Shown: positions 55,880-64,000 of the stretch, piece after piece
Layout: each line of letters opens with the position of its first letter
Position numbering within the stretch: the first letter of the stretch is position 1
Source: Pseudomonadota bacterium
GTDB taxonomy: Bacteria; Pseudomonadota; Gammaproteobacteria; Burkholderiales; Methylophilaceae
Direction: 5' to 3'
Assembly (NCBI GenBank): GCA_029556915.1
Contig: JAKQIT010000050.1
Location: forward strand, 1 to 64,000
DNA: 64,000 bases
Notes under the pieces: model-generated
Database searches by the model: none
What the model saw: the letters and a program-made list of their open reading frames with translations, nothing else
What the model was told of the DNA's origin: nothing
Made by a program: the position numbers and the translations under genes

Positions 55880-57397
55880 ATGACCGATGAAAATTTGCCG
55901 ATTGTTGATGAAAACCACGTAATCGCCGAGCGCCGCGAGAAGCTAAAAGCCATTCGTGAAATGGCTAAAGCCAGCAATGGCGCGGCTTTTCCTAACGATT
56001 TTAAGCCTCAACATAAATCAGCAGATTTACAAGCGCAATATGGTGCGTTAGATAAAGAAACCTTAGACCCTCAAGCGATTTCTGCCACTGTGGCAGGCCG
56101 CATGATGTTGAAACGCGTGATGGGCAAGGCCAGCTTTGCGACGATTCAAGATGCCACAGGCCGTATTCAGCTCTATATCGCGCGCGATGAAATTGGCGAA
56201 GAGTTGTATGAGGCCTTTAAACATTGGGATTTGGGCGATATTCTGGGCGCTAGCGGCCGCTTGATGAAAACCAAAACCGGCGAACTTTCGTTGCATGTGA
56301 GTGAAATTAAGCTGCTCACTAAATCGCTACGCCCGTTACCTGAGAAATTCCACGGCTTGCAAGACCAAGAAGTGAAATATCGCCAACGTTATGTTGATTT
56401 AATCACTTCTGAAGAAACCCGTGCGACTTTTATTGCGCGTAGCAAAGTGGTTTCGGCGATTCGCAACTACATGACCCAGAACGAATTTTTAGAAGTTGAA
56501 ACACCGATGTTGCACCCGATTCCCGGTGGTGCATCAGCCAAACCATTTATTACGCACCACAATGCGCTGGATATGCAAATGTTTATGCGTATCGCCCCAG
56601 AGTTATATCTGAAGCGTCTCGTGGTGGGCGGTTTTGAGCGAGTGTTTGAAATTAACCGTAACTTCCGCAATGAAGGCTTGAGCGTGCGCCATAACCCAGA
56701 ATTTACTATGATGGAGTTTTATGCGGCTTATACCGATTATCAATGGTTAATGGATTTTACTGAAAATTGCATCCGAACTGCTGCGATAGCTGCACGCAGC
56801 ACAGCGGTGTTGGAATATGCGGGTAAACCCGTAGATTTGAGTAAACCATTTCAACGCTTAACGATTGTGGGTGCAATTCAAAAATATGCGCCGCAATACA
56901 CACTTGAGCAACTCAATGACGCAGCATTTTTGCGCACAGAGCTATACAAACGCGGCATCAAAGTGTTCGACCATGCTGGCTTGGGTTCGCTACAACTCAG
57001 CTTGTTTGAAGAAACTGCAGAAAGCCAACTGTGGGAGCCAACCTATATTATTGACTATCCCGTTGAAGTGTCTCCATTGGCGCGTGCAAGTGACAAAAAC
57101 CCTGAAATTACCGAGCGTTTTGAACTATTTATCACCGGCCGTGAAATGGCCAACGGTTTTAGCGAGTTAAACGATGCGGAAGACCAAGCGACGCGCTTTC
57201 ACGCGCAAATGAAAGCCAAAGAAGCGGGCGACCAAGAGGCAATGTATTACGACGCAGATTTTATCCGCGCGCTAGAATACGGCATGCCGCCAACAGGCGG
57301 TTGCGGCATTGGCATTGACCGTTTGGTGATGCTTATTACGGATAGCCCGAGTATTCGTGATGTGATTTTGTTTCCGCATATGCGGGCGGAAAGCTAA
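55880..57397 (+). CDS. lysS: Lysyl-tRNA synthetase, class II
   Basis: 505 aa from the ATG at 55880 (GAG six to eight bases upstream); six upstream codons starting with TTG are excluded. N-terminal OB-fold (about 65-150), motif 2 [30 protein letters not shown] and motif 3 [19 protein letters not shown]. prfB-lysS adjacency is common, with the HDOD gene inserted here. Confidence 0.97.
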   Translation: MTDENLPIVDENHVIAERREKLKAIREMAKASNGAAFPNDFKPQHKSADLQAQYGALDKETLDPQAISATVAGRMMLKRVMGKASFATIQDATGRIQLYIARDEIGEELYEAFKHWDLGDILGASGRLMKTKTGELSLHVSEIKLLTKSLRPLPEKFHGLQDQEVKYRQRYVDLITSEETRATFIARSKVVSAIRNYMTQNEFLEVETPMLHPIPGGASAKPFITHHNALDMQMFMRIAPELYLKRLVVGGFERVFEINRNFRNEGLSVRHNPEFTMMEFYAAYTDYQWLMDFTENCIRTAAIAARSTAVLEYAGKPVDLSKPFQRLTIVGAIQKYAPQYTLEQLNDAAFLRTELYKRGIKVFDHAGLGSLQLSLFEETAESQLWEPTYIIDYPVEVSPLARASDKNPEITERFELFITGREMANGFSELNDAEDQATRFHAQMKAKEAGDQEAMYYDADFIRALEYGMPPTGGCGIGIDRLVMLITDSPSIRDVILFPHMRAES

Positions 57398-57540
57398 CGA
57401 AGCACGGAATAAGTGTCTGCGCAGGCGAACTGCTGTGTTGCGCGGTACTCGAAATCCTCATGTACTTTGTGTACACTCCGGTTTCTGTGTTCCGTGCGCC
57501 TTGCAACTCCTCCTGCTCGCCAACTTCTTTCATGCTTCGT
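57397..57540. repeat. Long structured region after lysS with several inverted repeats
   Basis: ACGAAGCA at 57397 pairs with TGCTTCGT at 57533; GGCGAACTGCTGTGTTGC at 57424 pairs partly with 57503-57521; GCACGGAA at 57402 pairs with TTCCGTGC at 57490; and ATGTACTTTGTGTAC gives a small central hairpin. The pairings cross, so they are alternative folds. No protein-coding sense. Looks like a non-coding repeat unit. Confidence 0.55.
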
Positions 57541-57552
57541 TGCGTAAAGTTT

Positions 57553-57577
57553 AGCCCGAAATTTCGGGCTTTTTTAT
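57553..57577 (+). terminator. Terminator after lysS
   Basis: AGCCCGAAA and TTTCGGGCT form the stem, followed by TTTTTATT. Confidence 0.88.
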
Positions 57578-57601
57578 TGCCTAAAATTTAAGCAAAAAAC
57601 G

Positions 57602-57671
57602 TCCGAGAGATTTTTGTGCCTCTGCAAGCCGCATGCAGACTGGCTTACAGAGGAGGTGAAATGATGTTGTG
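57602..57671 (+). repeat. Dispersed hairpin repeat, copy K
   Basis: Arms CCTCTGCAAGCC and GGCTTACAGAGG (one C-A mismatch), standard loop, flanks TCCGAGAGATTTTTGTG and AGGTGAAATGATGTTGTG. Between the lysS terminator and the pst promoter region. Confidence 0.9.
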
Positions 57672-57713
57672 CATTTTAGCCTGATTTTTTTATTCAAATT
57701 TTGTTGTTCATTT

Positions 57714-57747
57714 AAAGCCATGCAAAATTGCATGGCTTTTTTATTTT
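57714..57747 (+). terminator. Strong hairpin terminator upstream of the pst Pho box
   Basis: AAAGCCATGCAA and TTGCATGGCTTT followed by TTTATTTTT. It insulates the pst promoter from upstream transcription. The 450-bp lysS-pstS gap thus holds a structured repeat, two terminators, repeat K and the Pho box, but no gene. Confidence 0.88.
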
Positions 57748-57748
57748 T

Positions 57749-57788
57749 CTGTCACAAAACTGTCATCAACATTTCACCAAGTTGTCAC
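57749..57788 (+). promoter_or_regulatory. Pho box of the pst operon
   Basis: CTGTCACAAAACTGTCAT at 57749-57766 is an almost exact PhoB box; a weak third half-site ATTTCAC at 57771 and TTGTCAC at 57782 continue at exact 11-bp steps. About 60 bp before the pstS start. Confidence 0.92.
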
Positions 57789-57850
57789 ATTTGATTTCTA
57801 CAATGCACAGCATGAAATTAAAAAGTTTAAACCTTAAAGGAGAAGCAAAC

Positions 57851-58834
57851 ATGTTGAAAGAAAGTTTAGGCATTGCAGTGTTAGTGGCAGCAGCATTTAG
57901 TAGTGGTTATGCGAATGCGGCAGAAAAAATCATCAAAATTGATGGCTCAAGTACGGTTTACCCAATCACTGAAGCGGTGGCTGAAGAGTTCCAAAAAGCG
58001 CAAAAAGTAAAAGTGACGGTAGGTGAGTCTGGTACTGGTGGCGGTTTTAAGAAGTTTTGCCGTGGTGAAATTGATATTTCTGATGCCTCACGTCCGATTA
58101 GTCAAAAAGAAATCGATGCATGTAAAGAGTCAGGCATTCAATATATAGAGTTGCCTGTAGCTTACGATGCGCTCACAGTGGTGGTGAATAGTAAAAACGA
58201 TTGGGTGAAATCATTAAGTGTGGAAGAGTTGAAAAAAATGTGGGAGCCAAAATCTGGCGTTAAAAACTGGAAACAAGTGAACGCCGCTTACCCAGATAAA
58301 GCGTTGACTTTGTATGGCCCAGGCACAGCTTCAGGCACGTTTGATTATTTTACAGAAGCGATTAACGGAAAATCAAAAGCCAGCCGTACCGATTACACGC
58401 CATCTGAAGATGACAACGTATTGGTACAAGGTGTGTCAGGTAACGTAGGTGGTTTAGGTTACTTTGGTATGGCTTATTATGAAGAAAATAAAGATAAATT
58501 GCGTGCGATTCCTATTTCAGCAAAAGCGGGTGCACCAGCAGTGATGCCTTCAGTAGAAGCAGTTAAAAATGGTACATATCAACCATTATCACGCCCGATT
58601 TTTATTTATGTGAACGCGACTGCAGCAGCCTTTAAACCTGAAGTTAAAGCGTTTGTAAACTTCTACTTAGACAATGCGCCAAAATTGGTTGAAGAAGTGA
58701 AGTATGTGCCTTTACCAGCAGAAGATTATGCAGCTGTGAAAGAGCACTTTAAGGCAATGAAGCCAGGGTCAGGGTTTGGTGGTAAAAATGAAGTAGGTAT
58801 TAAAATTAAAGATTTGATTGGTCGCATTAAGTAA
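57851..58834 (+). CDS. pstS: Phosphate ABC transporter substrate-binding protein
   Basis: 327 aa from the ATG at 57851 (AAAGGAG upstream); the longer open frame starts inside the Pho box and is rejected. Signal peptide [23 protein letters not shown], then [19 protein letters not shown], phosphate-binding loops [25 protein letters not shown] and [15 protein letters not shown]. Periplasmic high-affinity phosphate binding. Confidence 0.97.
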   Translation: MLKESLGIAVLVAAAFSSGYANAAEKIIKIDGSSTVYPITEAVAEEFQKAQKVKVTVGESGTGGGFKKFCRGEIDISDASRPISQKEIDACKESGIQYIELPVAYDALTVVVNSKNDWVKSLSVEELKKMWEPKSGVKNWKQVNAAYPDKALTLYGPGTASGTFDYFTEAINGKSKASRTDYTPSEDDNVLVQGVSGNVGGLGYFGMAYYEENKDKLRAIPISAKAGAPAVMPSVEAVKNGTYQPLSRPIFIYVNATAAAFKPEVKAFVNFYLDNAPKLVEEVKYVPLPAEDYAAVKEHFKAMKPGSGFGGKNEVGIKIKDLIGRIK

Positions 58835-58839
58835 TGATA

Positions 58840-58876
58840 AAAACACCTTCTCTCTGCATGGGAGAGGGTGTTTTGC
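58840..58876 (+). terminator. Attenuating hairpin between pstS and pstC
   Basis: AAAACACCTTCTCTC pairs with GAGAGGGTGTTTT. Partial termination here would give the usual excess of PstS over the membrane subunits. Confidence 0.8.
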
Positions 58877-58926
58877 TTTAAAAATGAGCACTATATTTAC
58901 GCAATAAACTTTTCATAAAGTCAACG

Positions 58927-59868
58927 ATGAACACTATGACAGCAATCTATGCACCAGCGCTAAACATCAGTCCACGCTTAGCTAAAAACGTAAGACGAAA
59001 TGTTAAAGAACGTGTGATTGAATTTATTTTAATGTTGGCAGCACTTTCTGCCACGTTTACTACTTTTGCGATTGTGGCAATCTTAGTTTACGAGTCACTT
59101 GGTTTTTTCAAAACTGTCTCACTCGTAGAGTTTTTTACAGGCACCGAGTGGACTCCGCTTTTCGAAGATGCGCATTACGGCATTATGCCGTTAATAGCGG
59201 GTACCTTAACAACCTCAGCCGTGGCACTTTTAGTGGCAGTGCCGATTGGCACGATTGCGGCCATTTATTTATCAGAGTTTGCATCGCACAAAGTGCGCGA
59301 AATTGTTAAGCCGATTTTAGAGTTGCTGGTAGGCGTACCAACTGTGGTGTTTGGTTTTTTTGCATTGTTATTTGTTACGCCACTTTTACAAAAAATTTAC
59401 CCAGATTTACCGGGCTTTAATATGCTCAGCGCAGGCATTGTGATGGGCGTGATGATTATTCCTTATATCGCTTCCGTAGCAGAAGATGCGATGCGCGCGG
59501 TACCTATGAGCATGCGAGAGGGCTCGTATGCGATGGGTGCAACACGTTTTCAAACAGCCTTGCGCGTGGTAACGCCAGCCGCTATTTCTGGCATCGTCGC
59601 TGCGTATATTTTGGCTATTTCACGCGCAGTGGGCGAAACAATGGTAGTTGCGGTGGCCGCCGGCCAACAACCTAATTTAACCTTTAACCCTGTTGATAGT
59701 GCAGCAACAATTACTGCTTATATTGTACAAGTAGCCATGGGTGACTTGCCGCATGGCAGTGTTGGGTATCAAAGCATTTTTGCTGCTGGTTTGGTGCTGT
59801 TTGCGATGACGTTAATTTTTAACATAATTGGTCACATTGTGCGCAAAAAATATCGGGAGCAATACTAA
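58927..59868 (+). CDS. pstC: Phosphate ABC transporter permease PstC
   Basis: 313 aa with six helices. EWTPLFEDAHYGIMPLIAGTL, then the ABC-permease EAA loop EDAMRAVPMSMREGSYAMGATRFQT (about 180-204) and SRAVGETMVVAVAAG. Its stop codon overlaps the pstA start by one base. Confidence 0.95.
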   Translation: MNTMTAIYAPALNISPRLAKNVRRNVKERVIEFILMLAALSATFTTFAIVAILVYESLGFFKTVSLVEFFTGTEWTPLFEDAHYGIMPLIAGTLTTSAVALLVAVPIGTIAAIYLSEFASHKVREIVKPILELLVGVPTVVFGFFALLFVTPLLQKIYPDLPGFNMLSAGIVMGVMIIPYIASVAEDAMRAVPMSMREGSYAMGATRFQTALRVVTPAAISGIVAAYILAISRAVGETMVVAVAAGQQPNLTFNPVDSAATITAYIVQVAMGDLPHGSVGYQSIFAAGLVLFAMTLIFNIIGHIVRKKYREQY

Positions 59869-60815
59869 TGGCGAACACACAAATGCAAGCCTCTGTGCTG
59901 ACAAACTTAACTGAAGTGCGCGCCATGATTAAGCGCCACAAGCGCAATGACATTATTTTTGCGGTCATTGGTTTAATCGCATTGATGATTGGTTTACTAA
60001 CTTTACTCACGTTGTTTATTGACTTAGTTAGAAATGGTTATCCACGCTTTAACGCTGAATTTTTTATGAATTTTCCGTCTCGTCGTGCAGGTAGCGCAGG
60101 GTTGTTGTCGGCCTGGGTGGGCTCAATTTTAGTATTGTTGGTTACTTTTATTACGGCAGTGCCTATGGGCATTGGCGCGGGCTTGTATCTTGAAGAATAT
60201 GCGGCTAAAAACTGGTTTTCAGATTTAATTGAAATCAATGTTTCAAACTTAGCGGGTGTGCCATCTATTATCTACGGCTTATTAGCCTTAGGTTTATTTG
60301 TGTATGGCCTAGATTTAGGCCAAAGCATTCTCACTGCTGGCTTAACATTAGGTTTGCTCATTTTGCCGATTGTGATTGTTTCAACGCGTGAAAGTATCCG
60401 TGCGATTCCTGTGGCAATTCGCGAGGCCGCTTACGCCGTAGGCGCCACCAAATGGCAAGTAGTAAAAGACCACGTGGTGAAATATTCGCAAGGCGGTATT
60501 TTAACGGGGGTGATTATTGGCATGTCTCGTGCGATAGGCGAAACTGCACCAATTATCACCATTGGGGCACTCACGTTTATTGCGTTTTTACCGCCTTCAC
60601 CCGTAACCGAGGTTGCGCCGTATATTAACTTTGAATGGTTGAGTTCTGGCTTTACAGTGTTACCTATTCAAATGTTTAATTGGCTGTCACGGCCTGATCA
60701 TGCATTCCACATCAATGCGGCTGCTACTGGTGCCATTATCATTGTGGTGACATTGTTGATGAATGGCACGGCAATTTGGCTACGTTACAGAATTCGTAAA
60801 AATATTAAATGGTAA
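59868..60815 (+). CDS. pstA: Phosphate ABC transporter permease PstA
   Basis: 315 aa with six helices. [28 protein letters not shown] loop [26 protein letters not shown] and [16 protein letters not shown]. Partner of PstC; overlaps pstB. Confidence 0.95.
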   Translation: MANTQMQASVLTNLTEVRAMIKRHKRNDIIFAVIGLIALMIGLLTLLTLFIDLVRNGYPRFNAEFFMNFPSRRAGSAGLLSAWVGSILVLLVTFITAVPMGIGAGLYLEEYAAKNWFSDLIEINVSNLAGVPSIIYGLLALGLFVYGLDLGQSILTAGLTLGLLILPIVIVSTRESIRAIPVAIREAAYAVGATKWQVVKDHVVKYSQGGILTGVIIGMSRAIGETAPIITIGALTFIAFLPPSPVTEVAPYINFEWLSSGFTVLPIQMFNWLSRPDHAFHINAAATGAIIIVVTLLMNGTAIWLRYRIRKNIKW

Positions 60816-61600
60816 ACAATATGGACAACTCAACAAACGTACTTAAAGCAGAATCACGCAATTTAGACTTTTTTTATAGCAACGGGCATCGTGCGCTAAA
60901 AAGCATCAATATGCCATTGTATGAAAAAAAGATTACCGCGCTCATCGGCCCATCAGGCTGTGGTAAATCAACTTTCTTGCGTTGTTTTAATCGTATGCAC
61001 GATTTATATCCAGGTAATAAATATCAGGGTCAAATCGTGATGCACCCAGATAACACTAATATTTTAGATGCTGGTGTTGACCCTATTGAGGTGCGCATGC
61101 GTATTAGCATGGTGTTTCAAAAGCCTAACCCATTTCCAAAATCTATTTACGAAAACGTAGCTTACGGCCTGCGTGTGCGTGGCGAAAAAAACAAGCGTAC
61201 ATTAGATGATAAAGTAGAAGAGGCGCTCAAAGGTGCAGCGTTGTGGAATGAAGTAAAAGACCGCCAACAAGATTTAGCGTTTAATTTATCAGGCGGCCAA
61301 CAGCAGCGTTTATGTATTGCCCGTGCTTTGGCAACAGACCCAGAAATTATGTTGTTTGATGAGCCAACTTCAGCATTAGACCCTATCGCGACGGCAAATA
61401 TTGAAGAGTTGATGAGTGAGCTAAAAAGCAAGCTCACTATTTTAGTGGTAACACATAATATGCAACAAGCCGCGCGTGTTTCTGATTATACGGCGTATAT
61501 GTATTTGGGAGAGTTGATGGAGTATGGCGAAACCAATAACATTTTTACGCGCCCAACGCGCAAAGAAACAGAAGACTATATTACAGGCAAATTTGGTTAA
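60809..61600 (+). CDS. pstB: Phosphate ABC transporter ATPase PstB
   Basis: 263 aa; an ATG four codons later (60821) is an equally good start. Walker [11 protein letters not shown]-loop VFQKPNPFP, signature [16 protein letters not shown] and Walker [13 protein letters not shown]. Overlaps pstA by 7 nt. Confidence 0.97.
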   Translation: MVNNMDNSTNVLKAESRNLDFFYSNGHRALKSINMPLYEKKITALIGPSGCGKSTFLRCFNRMHDLYPGNKYQGQIVMHPDNTNILDAGVDPIEVRMRISMVFQKPNPFPKSIYENVAYGLRVRGEKNKRTLDDKVEEALKGAALWNEVKDRQQDLAFNLSGGQQQRLCIARALATDPEIMLFDEPTSALDPIATANIEELMSELKSKLTILVVTHNMQQAARVSDYTAYMYLGELMEYGETNNIFTRPTRKETEDYITGKFG

Positions 61601-61681
61601 TATAGTCATTATAAACAAATATATACATTTATTTCTGTAAATACTGAAATAAGTAAAATTAATTTCTGCTGAGGATTTACT

Positions 61682-62365
61682 ATGAGTTCAGAACATATTT
61701 TTAAACAATACGATGCCGAGCTAGAGAGCGTGCGCGCTAAAGTGCTTGAAATGGGTGGTTTGGTGGAAAGCCAAATTGCTGATGCTATGCGAGCGTTGGT
61801 GGACTCTAATCCAACATTGGCCCAAGTAGTGGTTAAAAAAGATCACCAAGTCAACGCGCTTGAAGTGCAAATTGATGAGGATTGCAGTACGATTATTGCC
61901 CGCCGCCAACCTGCCGCAGGCGATTTGCGCATGATTTTGATGATGATTAAAACCATTACTGATTTAGAGCGTATCGGGGATGAAGCCGCAAAAATTGCTC
62001 GCTTTGCTATTAGTATTCATGAGGCAAATCGCGCTTGGTCAACCAAGTTTTCTGATGTAAAAGCCATGGCGCAGGTGACACAAACGATGTTGCGCATGGC
62101 GCTAGATGCATTTGCGCGCTCTGATGAAACCAAAGTGCAAGAAATTGCGCAGATGGATGAAAAAGTCGATGAGCAATATCAGGCATCTATTCGCCAAATG
62201 ATTACTTTTATGTTGGAAGATCCACGTACCATTTCAATGACACTTGAAGTGCTGTTTGTGGCCAAAGCCATTGAACGTATTGGCGACCATGCAAAAAATA
62301 TTTCAGAGTATGTGGTGTATATGGTTAAAGGTAAAGATGTAAGACACACCGCAGCCACAGATTAG
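61682..62365 (+). CDS. phoU: Phosphate signalling protein PhoU
   Basis: 227 aa, two PhoU repeats. FKQYDAELESVRAKVLEMGGLVESQI in the first and KTITDLERIGDEAAKIARFA, then KAIERIGDHAKNISEYVVY carry the metal-binding ExxxD helices. Links Pst transport state to PhoR/PhoB; these two regulators are not in the window. Start ATG after GAGG. Confidence 0.96.
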   Translation: MSSEHIFKQYDAELESVRAKVLEMGGLVESQIADAMRALVDSNPTLAQVVVKKDHQVNALEVQIDEDCSTIIARRQPAAGDLRMILMMIKTITDLERIGDEAAKIARFAISIHEANRAWSTKFSDVKAMAQVTQTMLRMALDAFARSDETKVQEIAQMDEKVDEQYQASIRQMITFMLEDPRTISMTLEVLFVAKAIERIGDHAKNISEYVVYMVKGKDVRHTAATD

Positions 62366-62380
62366 CCAACTTTCAAATTA

Positions 62381-62409
62381 AAAAAACCGTCTCTTGGACG
62401 GTTTTTTTA
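62381..62409 (+). terminator. Terminator of the pst-phoU operon
   Basis: AAAAAACCGTC and GACGGTTTTTTT with loop TCTTG, 15 bases after the phoU stop. Confidence 0.9.
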
Positions 62410-62450
62410 TATCTAATATTAGTAAGGTATCTGATTTAATTTTTAGTTCT

Positions 62451-62490
62451 TTGTCATCTTTTTGTCACACAAACGCTTCAAAATTGTCAT
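62451..62490 (+). promoter_or_regulatory. Pho box of the porin gene
   Basis: TTGTCAT at 62451, TTGTCAC at 62462 and TTGTCAT at 62484 lie on an exact 11-bp grid with one degenerate position at 62473, the same layout as at pstS. The porin start is 42 bp downstream. Confidence 0.85.
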
Positions 62491-62531
62491 GTTGAAAATT
62501 TAATTAACGGTTTTATTAAGGGAGTAAAAAA

Positions 62532-64000
62532 ATGAATACTAAATTACGTCATATTGTAGTGAGTGCATTGGCGAGTGCATCATTGCTGGCTTTTACCGTC
62601 AATGCTATGGCAGATACCACAGATGATATTGTGAATGCGTTGGTTGCCAAAGGTGTGTTAACAGAAGAGGAAGGCGCGTTGTTGATGAAAGGCCGTACCG
62701 GTGAGAAAGAGGCGGCTGAAAAGAAAAAAGAATCATCAGTATCCGCTAAATATAAAGATGGCTTAAGTTTTGAAAGCGGTGATGGAAAATTTAAAGCGTC
62801 CATCAATGGTCGCGTGCATGCTGATTATCGCTTTTTTGACCATAATGATAGTGACAGTAATTCGACCTTGCCACCAGCAAGCATTACTAACTCAATAGCT
62901 AACACCAATAGTGTGGCAGATACATTTGATATGCGTCGCGCACGCTTGGGCTTTAAAGCAGCTTGGAAAGATTATTATGAAGCGGAAGTAGTAGCTGATC
63001 TTGGCAACACAACCACTTTAGATGTAGGTTATTTAAATGTCGCTTGGTGGAAACCAGTGCAATTCCGTTTTGGTCAATTCAAAATGCCAATGAATTTAGA
63101 AGAGCTCACTAGCTCAAATAATATTGATTTTATGGAGCGTTCTTATGTGAATGCGCTAGCACCTGCCAAAGAGATTGGTGTGATGGTACACGGTACACCA
63201 TTCAAAGGTGTAACTTATGCGCTAGCGGCTTCAAATGGTAATGCTAAAAATGCAGAAACTGATATTCGTGAAGATGGTAAAGATGTTATTGGTCGCGTCA
63301 CAGCAAACTTTGCCGAAATGATGGATAACAAGGAAATGGTATTGCATGCCGGTGCATCATTCTCACAAGGTGATTTACCGCAAGGTACTGTAGGAGCGAA
63401 TGGCCGTACTGAAGCGCGTGGCGCAACTTTTTATACTTCACCAGTGTTAGGCAATGCAGCATTTAGCAATATTGATAGAAGTCGTCTTGGCTTAGAAGGT
63501 GCGGTTGCTTATGGTCCATTTAAAGTGCAAGCTGAGTGGATGCAACTTAACAATGACTTTAAAACATTGGTGCGTAGCTATGATTTAGACACTGAAAACT
63601 GGTATGCAGAGGCTTTATGGACAATTACAGGTGAAGCTTACGCTGATGCCTATAAAGGCGGTGTATTTGGCGGCTTAAAACCTAAAACTGATTTTGACCC
63701 AGCAATTTTCAAAGGCGGTTTATGGGAAGTGGGCGCACGTTATAGTGAGTTTGATGCTTCAGATTACAATGCTGTTGGTATTGCCCAAGGCACTGTAGAT
63801 GCAGGCATTACTACTAAAGCCAAAGGCTTTGCAAAAGCTGAAGCATGGACATTGGGCTTAAAATTCTTACCAACTTCAAATATGCGCTTTATGCTTAACT
63901 ATGTGGACACCGATTTTAGTGATGTGATTGGTGGGGCAACAGGTGGCGTGGTGGTTAACCAAAAACGCATCGACGATGAAAAAGCCGTTGTGATGCGTGC
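62532..64000 (+). CDS. OprP/OprO-like phosphate-selective porin, 3' end outside window
   Basis: At least 489 codons, still open at the window edge. Signal peptide MNTKLRHIVVSALASASLLAFTVNAMA, then a short N-terminal helical, charged segment (TTDDIVNALVAKGVLTEEEG), then beta strands with FDMRRARLGFKAAWKDYYEAEVVAD and VGYLNVAWWKPVQFRFGQFKMPMNLEE, the OprO/OprP pattern. GGAG ten bases before ATG. With a Pho box upstream it is likely the outer-membrane phosphate channel feeding PstS. Confidence 0.9.
   Translation, partial: MNTKLRHIVVSALASASLLAFTVNAMADTTDDIVNALVAKGVLTEEEGALLMKGRTGEKEAAEKKKESSVSAKYKDGLSFESGDGKFKASINGRVHADYRFFDHNDSDSNSTLPPASITNSIANTNSVADTFDMRRARLGFKAAWKDYYEAEVVADLGNTTTLDVGYLNVAWWKPVQFRFGQFKMPMNLEELTSSNNIDFMERSYVNALAPAKEIGVMVHGTPFKGVTYALAASNGNAKNAETDIREDGKDVIGRVTANFAEMMDNKEMVLHAGASFSQGDLPQGTVGANGRTEARGATFYTSPVLGNAAFSNIDRSRLGLEGAVAYGPFKVQAEWMQLNNDFKTLVRSYDLDTENWYAEALWTITGEAYADAYKGGVFGGLKPKTDFDPAIFKGGLWEVGARYSEFDASDYNAVGIAQGTVDAGITTKAKGFAKAEAWTLGLKFLPTSNMRFMLNYVDTDFSDVIGGATGGVVVNQKRIDDEKAVVMR

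Noticed and set aside
10751-57671. The repeated hairpins as a CRISPR array or plain terminators
   Set aside because: Copies are kilobases apart without spacers, occur in both orientations, mostly lack T-runs and keep conserved loop and flanks.
57728-57850. N-terminal extension of PstS
   Set aside because: It covers the terminator and Pho box; the ATG at 57851 follows AAAGGAG and begins a normal signal peptide.

Overview
This window looks like a betaproteobacterial chromosome, most likely a methylotroph of the Methylophilaceae (Methylotenera/Methylophilus type). That placement is inferred from gene order (ispE, tRNA-Gln, prs, rplY, pth, ychF; yhbY divergent from rlmE-ftsH-folP-glmM), protein character and moderate AT richness; no database was searched. 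Almost all of it is core chromosome, with one small integrated element at the left edge and several accessory modules.

Layout. 1-4620 is an integrative element, all genes on the minus strand: a tyrosine integrase next to the 3' end of tRNA-Met(CAT), a gene translationally coupled to it, a small DNA-binding-like protein, an excisionase/AlpA-like protein, a rolling-circle-type replication initiator and a terminase-small-subunit-like HTH protein. Its far end lies outside the window. 4700-15900 is housekeeping: YchF, Pth, L25, Prs, IspE, an unusual leucine-rich-repeat protein kinase, dodecin, FolE2, Dxs, IspA, XseB and an esterase. 15900-25600 holds a cyclic-nucleotide-like module (MBL hydrolase plus a cyclic-nucleotide-binding/rhodanese protein), two Wzy/PglL-type polymerase-ligases, a sigma54-driven type IV pilin gene and the heptose operon hldD-gmhA-hldE. 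25700-34400 holds two GyrI-domain proteins (one an AraC regulator), a tripartite RND pump and a membrane protein. 34400-44100 holds hemH, hrcA, a YejM-like sulfatase-fold membrane enzyme, nadK, recN, a PilZ/GGDEF pair and yhbY. 44100-49300 is the rlmE-ftsH-folP-(L7/L12-like)-glmM row. 49400-52900 holds Pit phosphate transport and arsenic resistance. 53100-57400 holds an orphan prepilin-like protein, prfB with its programmed frameshift, an HDOD protein and lysS. 57700-64000 is the phosphate-starvation locus pstSCAB-phoU followed by an OprP-like porin cut by the window edge.

Two patterns tie the window together. First, three promoter regions (DUF47-pit, pst, porin) carry 11-bp-phased PhoB half-sites with the same four-position layout, so phosphate uptake from outer membrane to cytoplasm appears to be one regulon; arsenic resistance sits beside it. 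Second, a dispersed intergenic hairpin repeat of about 65-75 bp (core arms CCTCTGCAAGCC and GGCTTGCAGAGG around a conserved 11-nt loop) occurs eleven times, never inside a gene. Neighbouring same-orientation copies bracket the GyrI/AraC pair, the RND pump, a membrane protein, the PilZ/GGDEF pair and the orphan prepilin. This repeat family is the most interesting structure I see. I did not find a CRISPR array, rRNA, toxin-antitoxin pair or restriction system.
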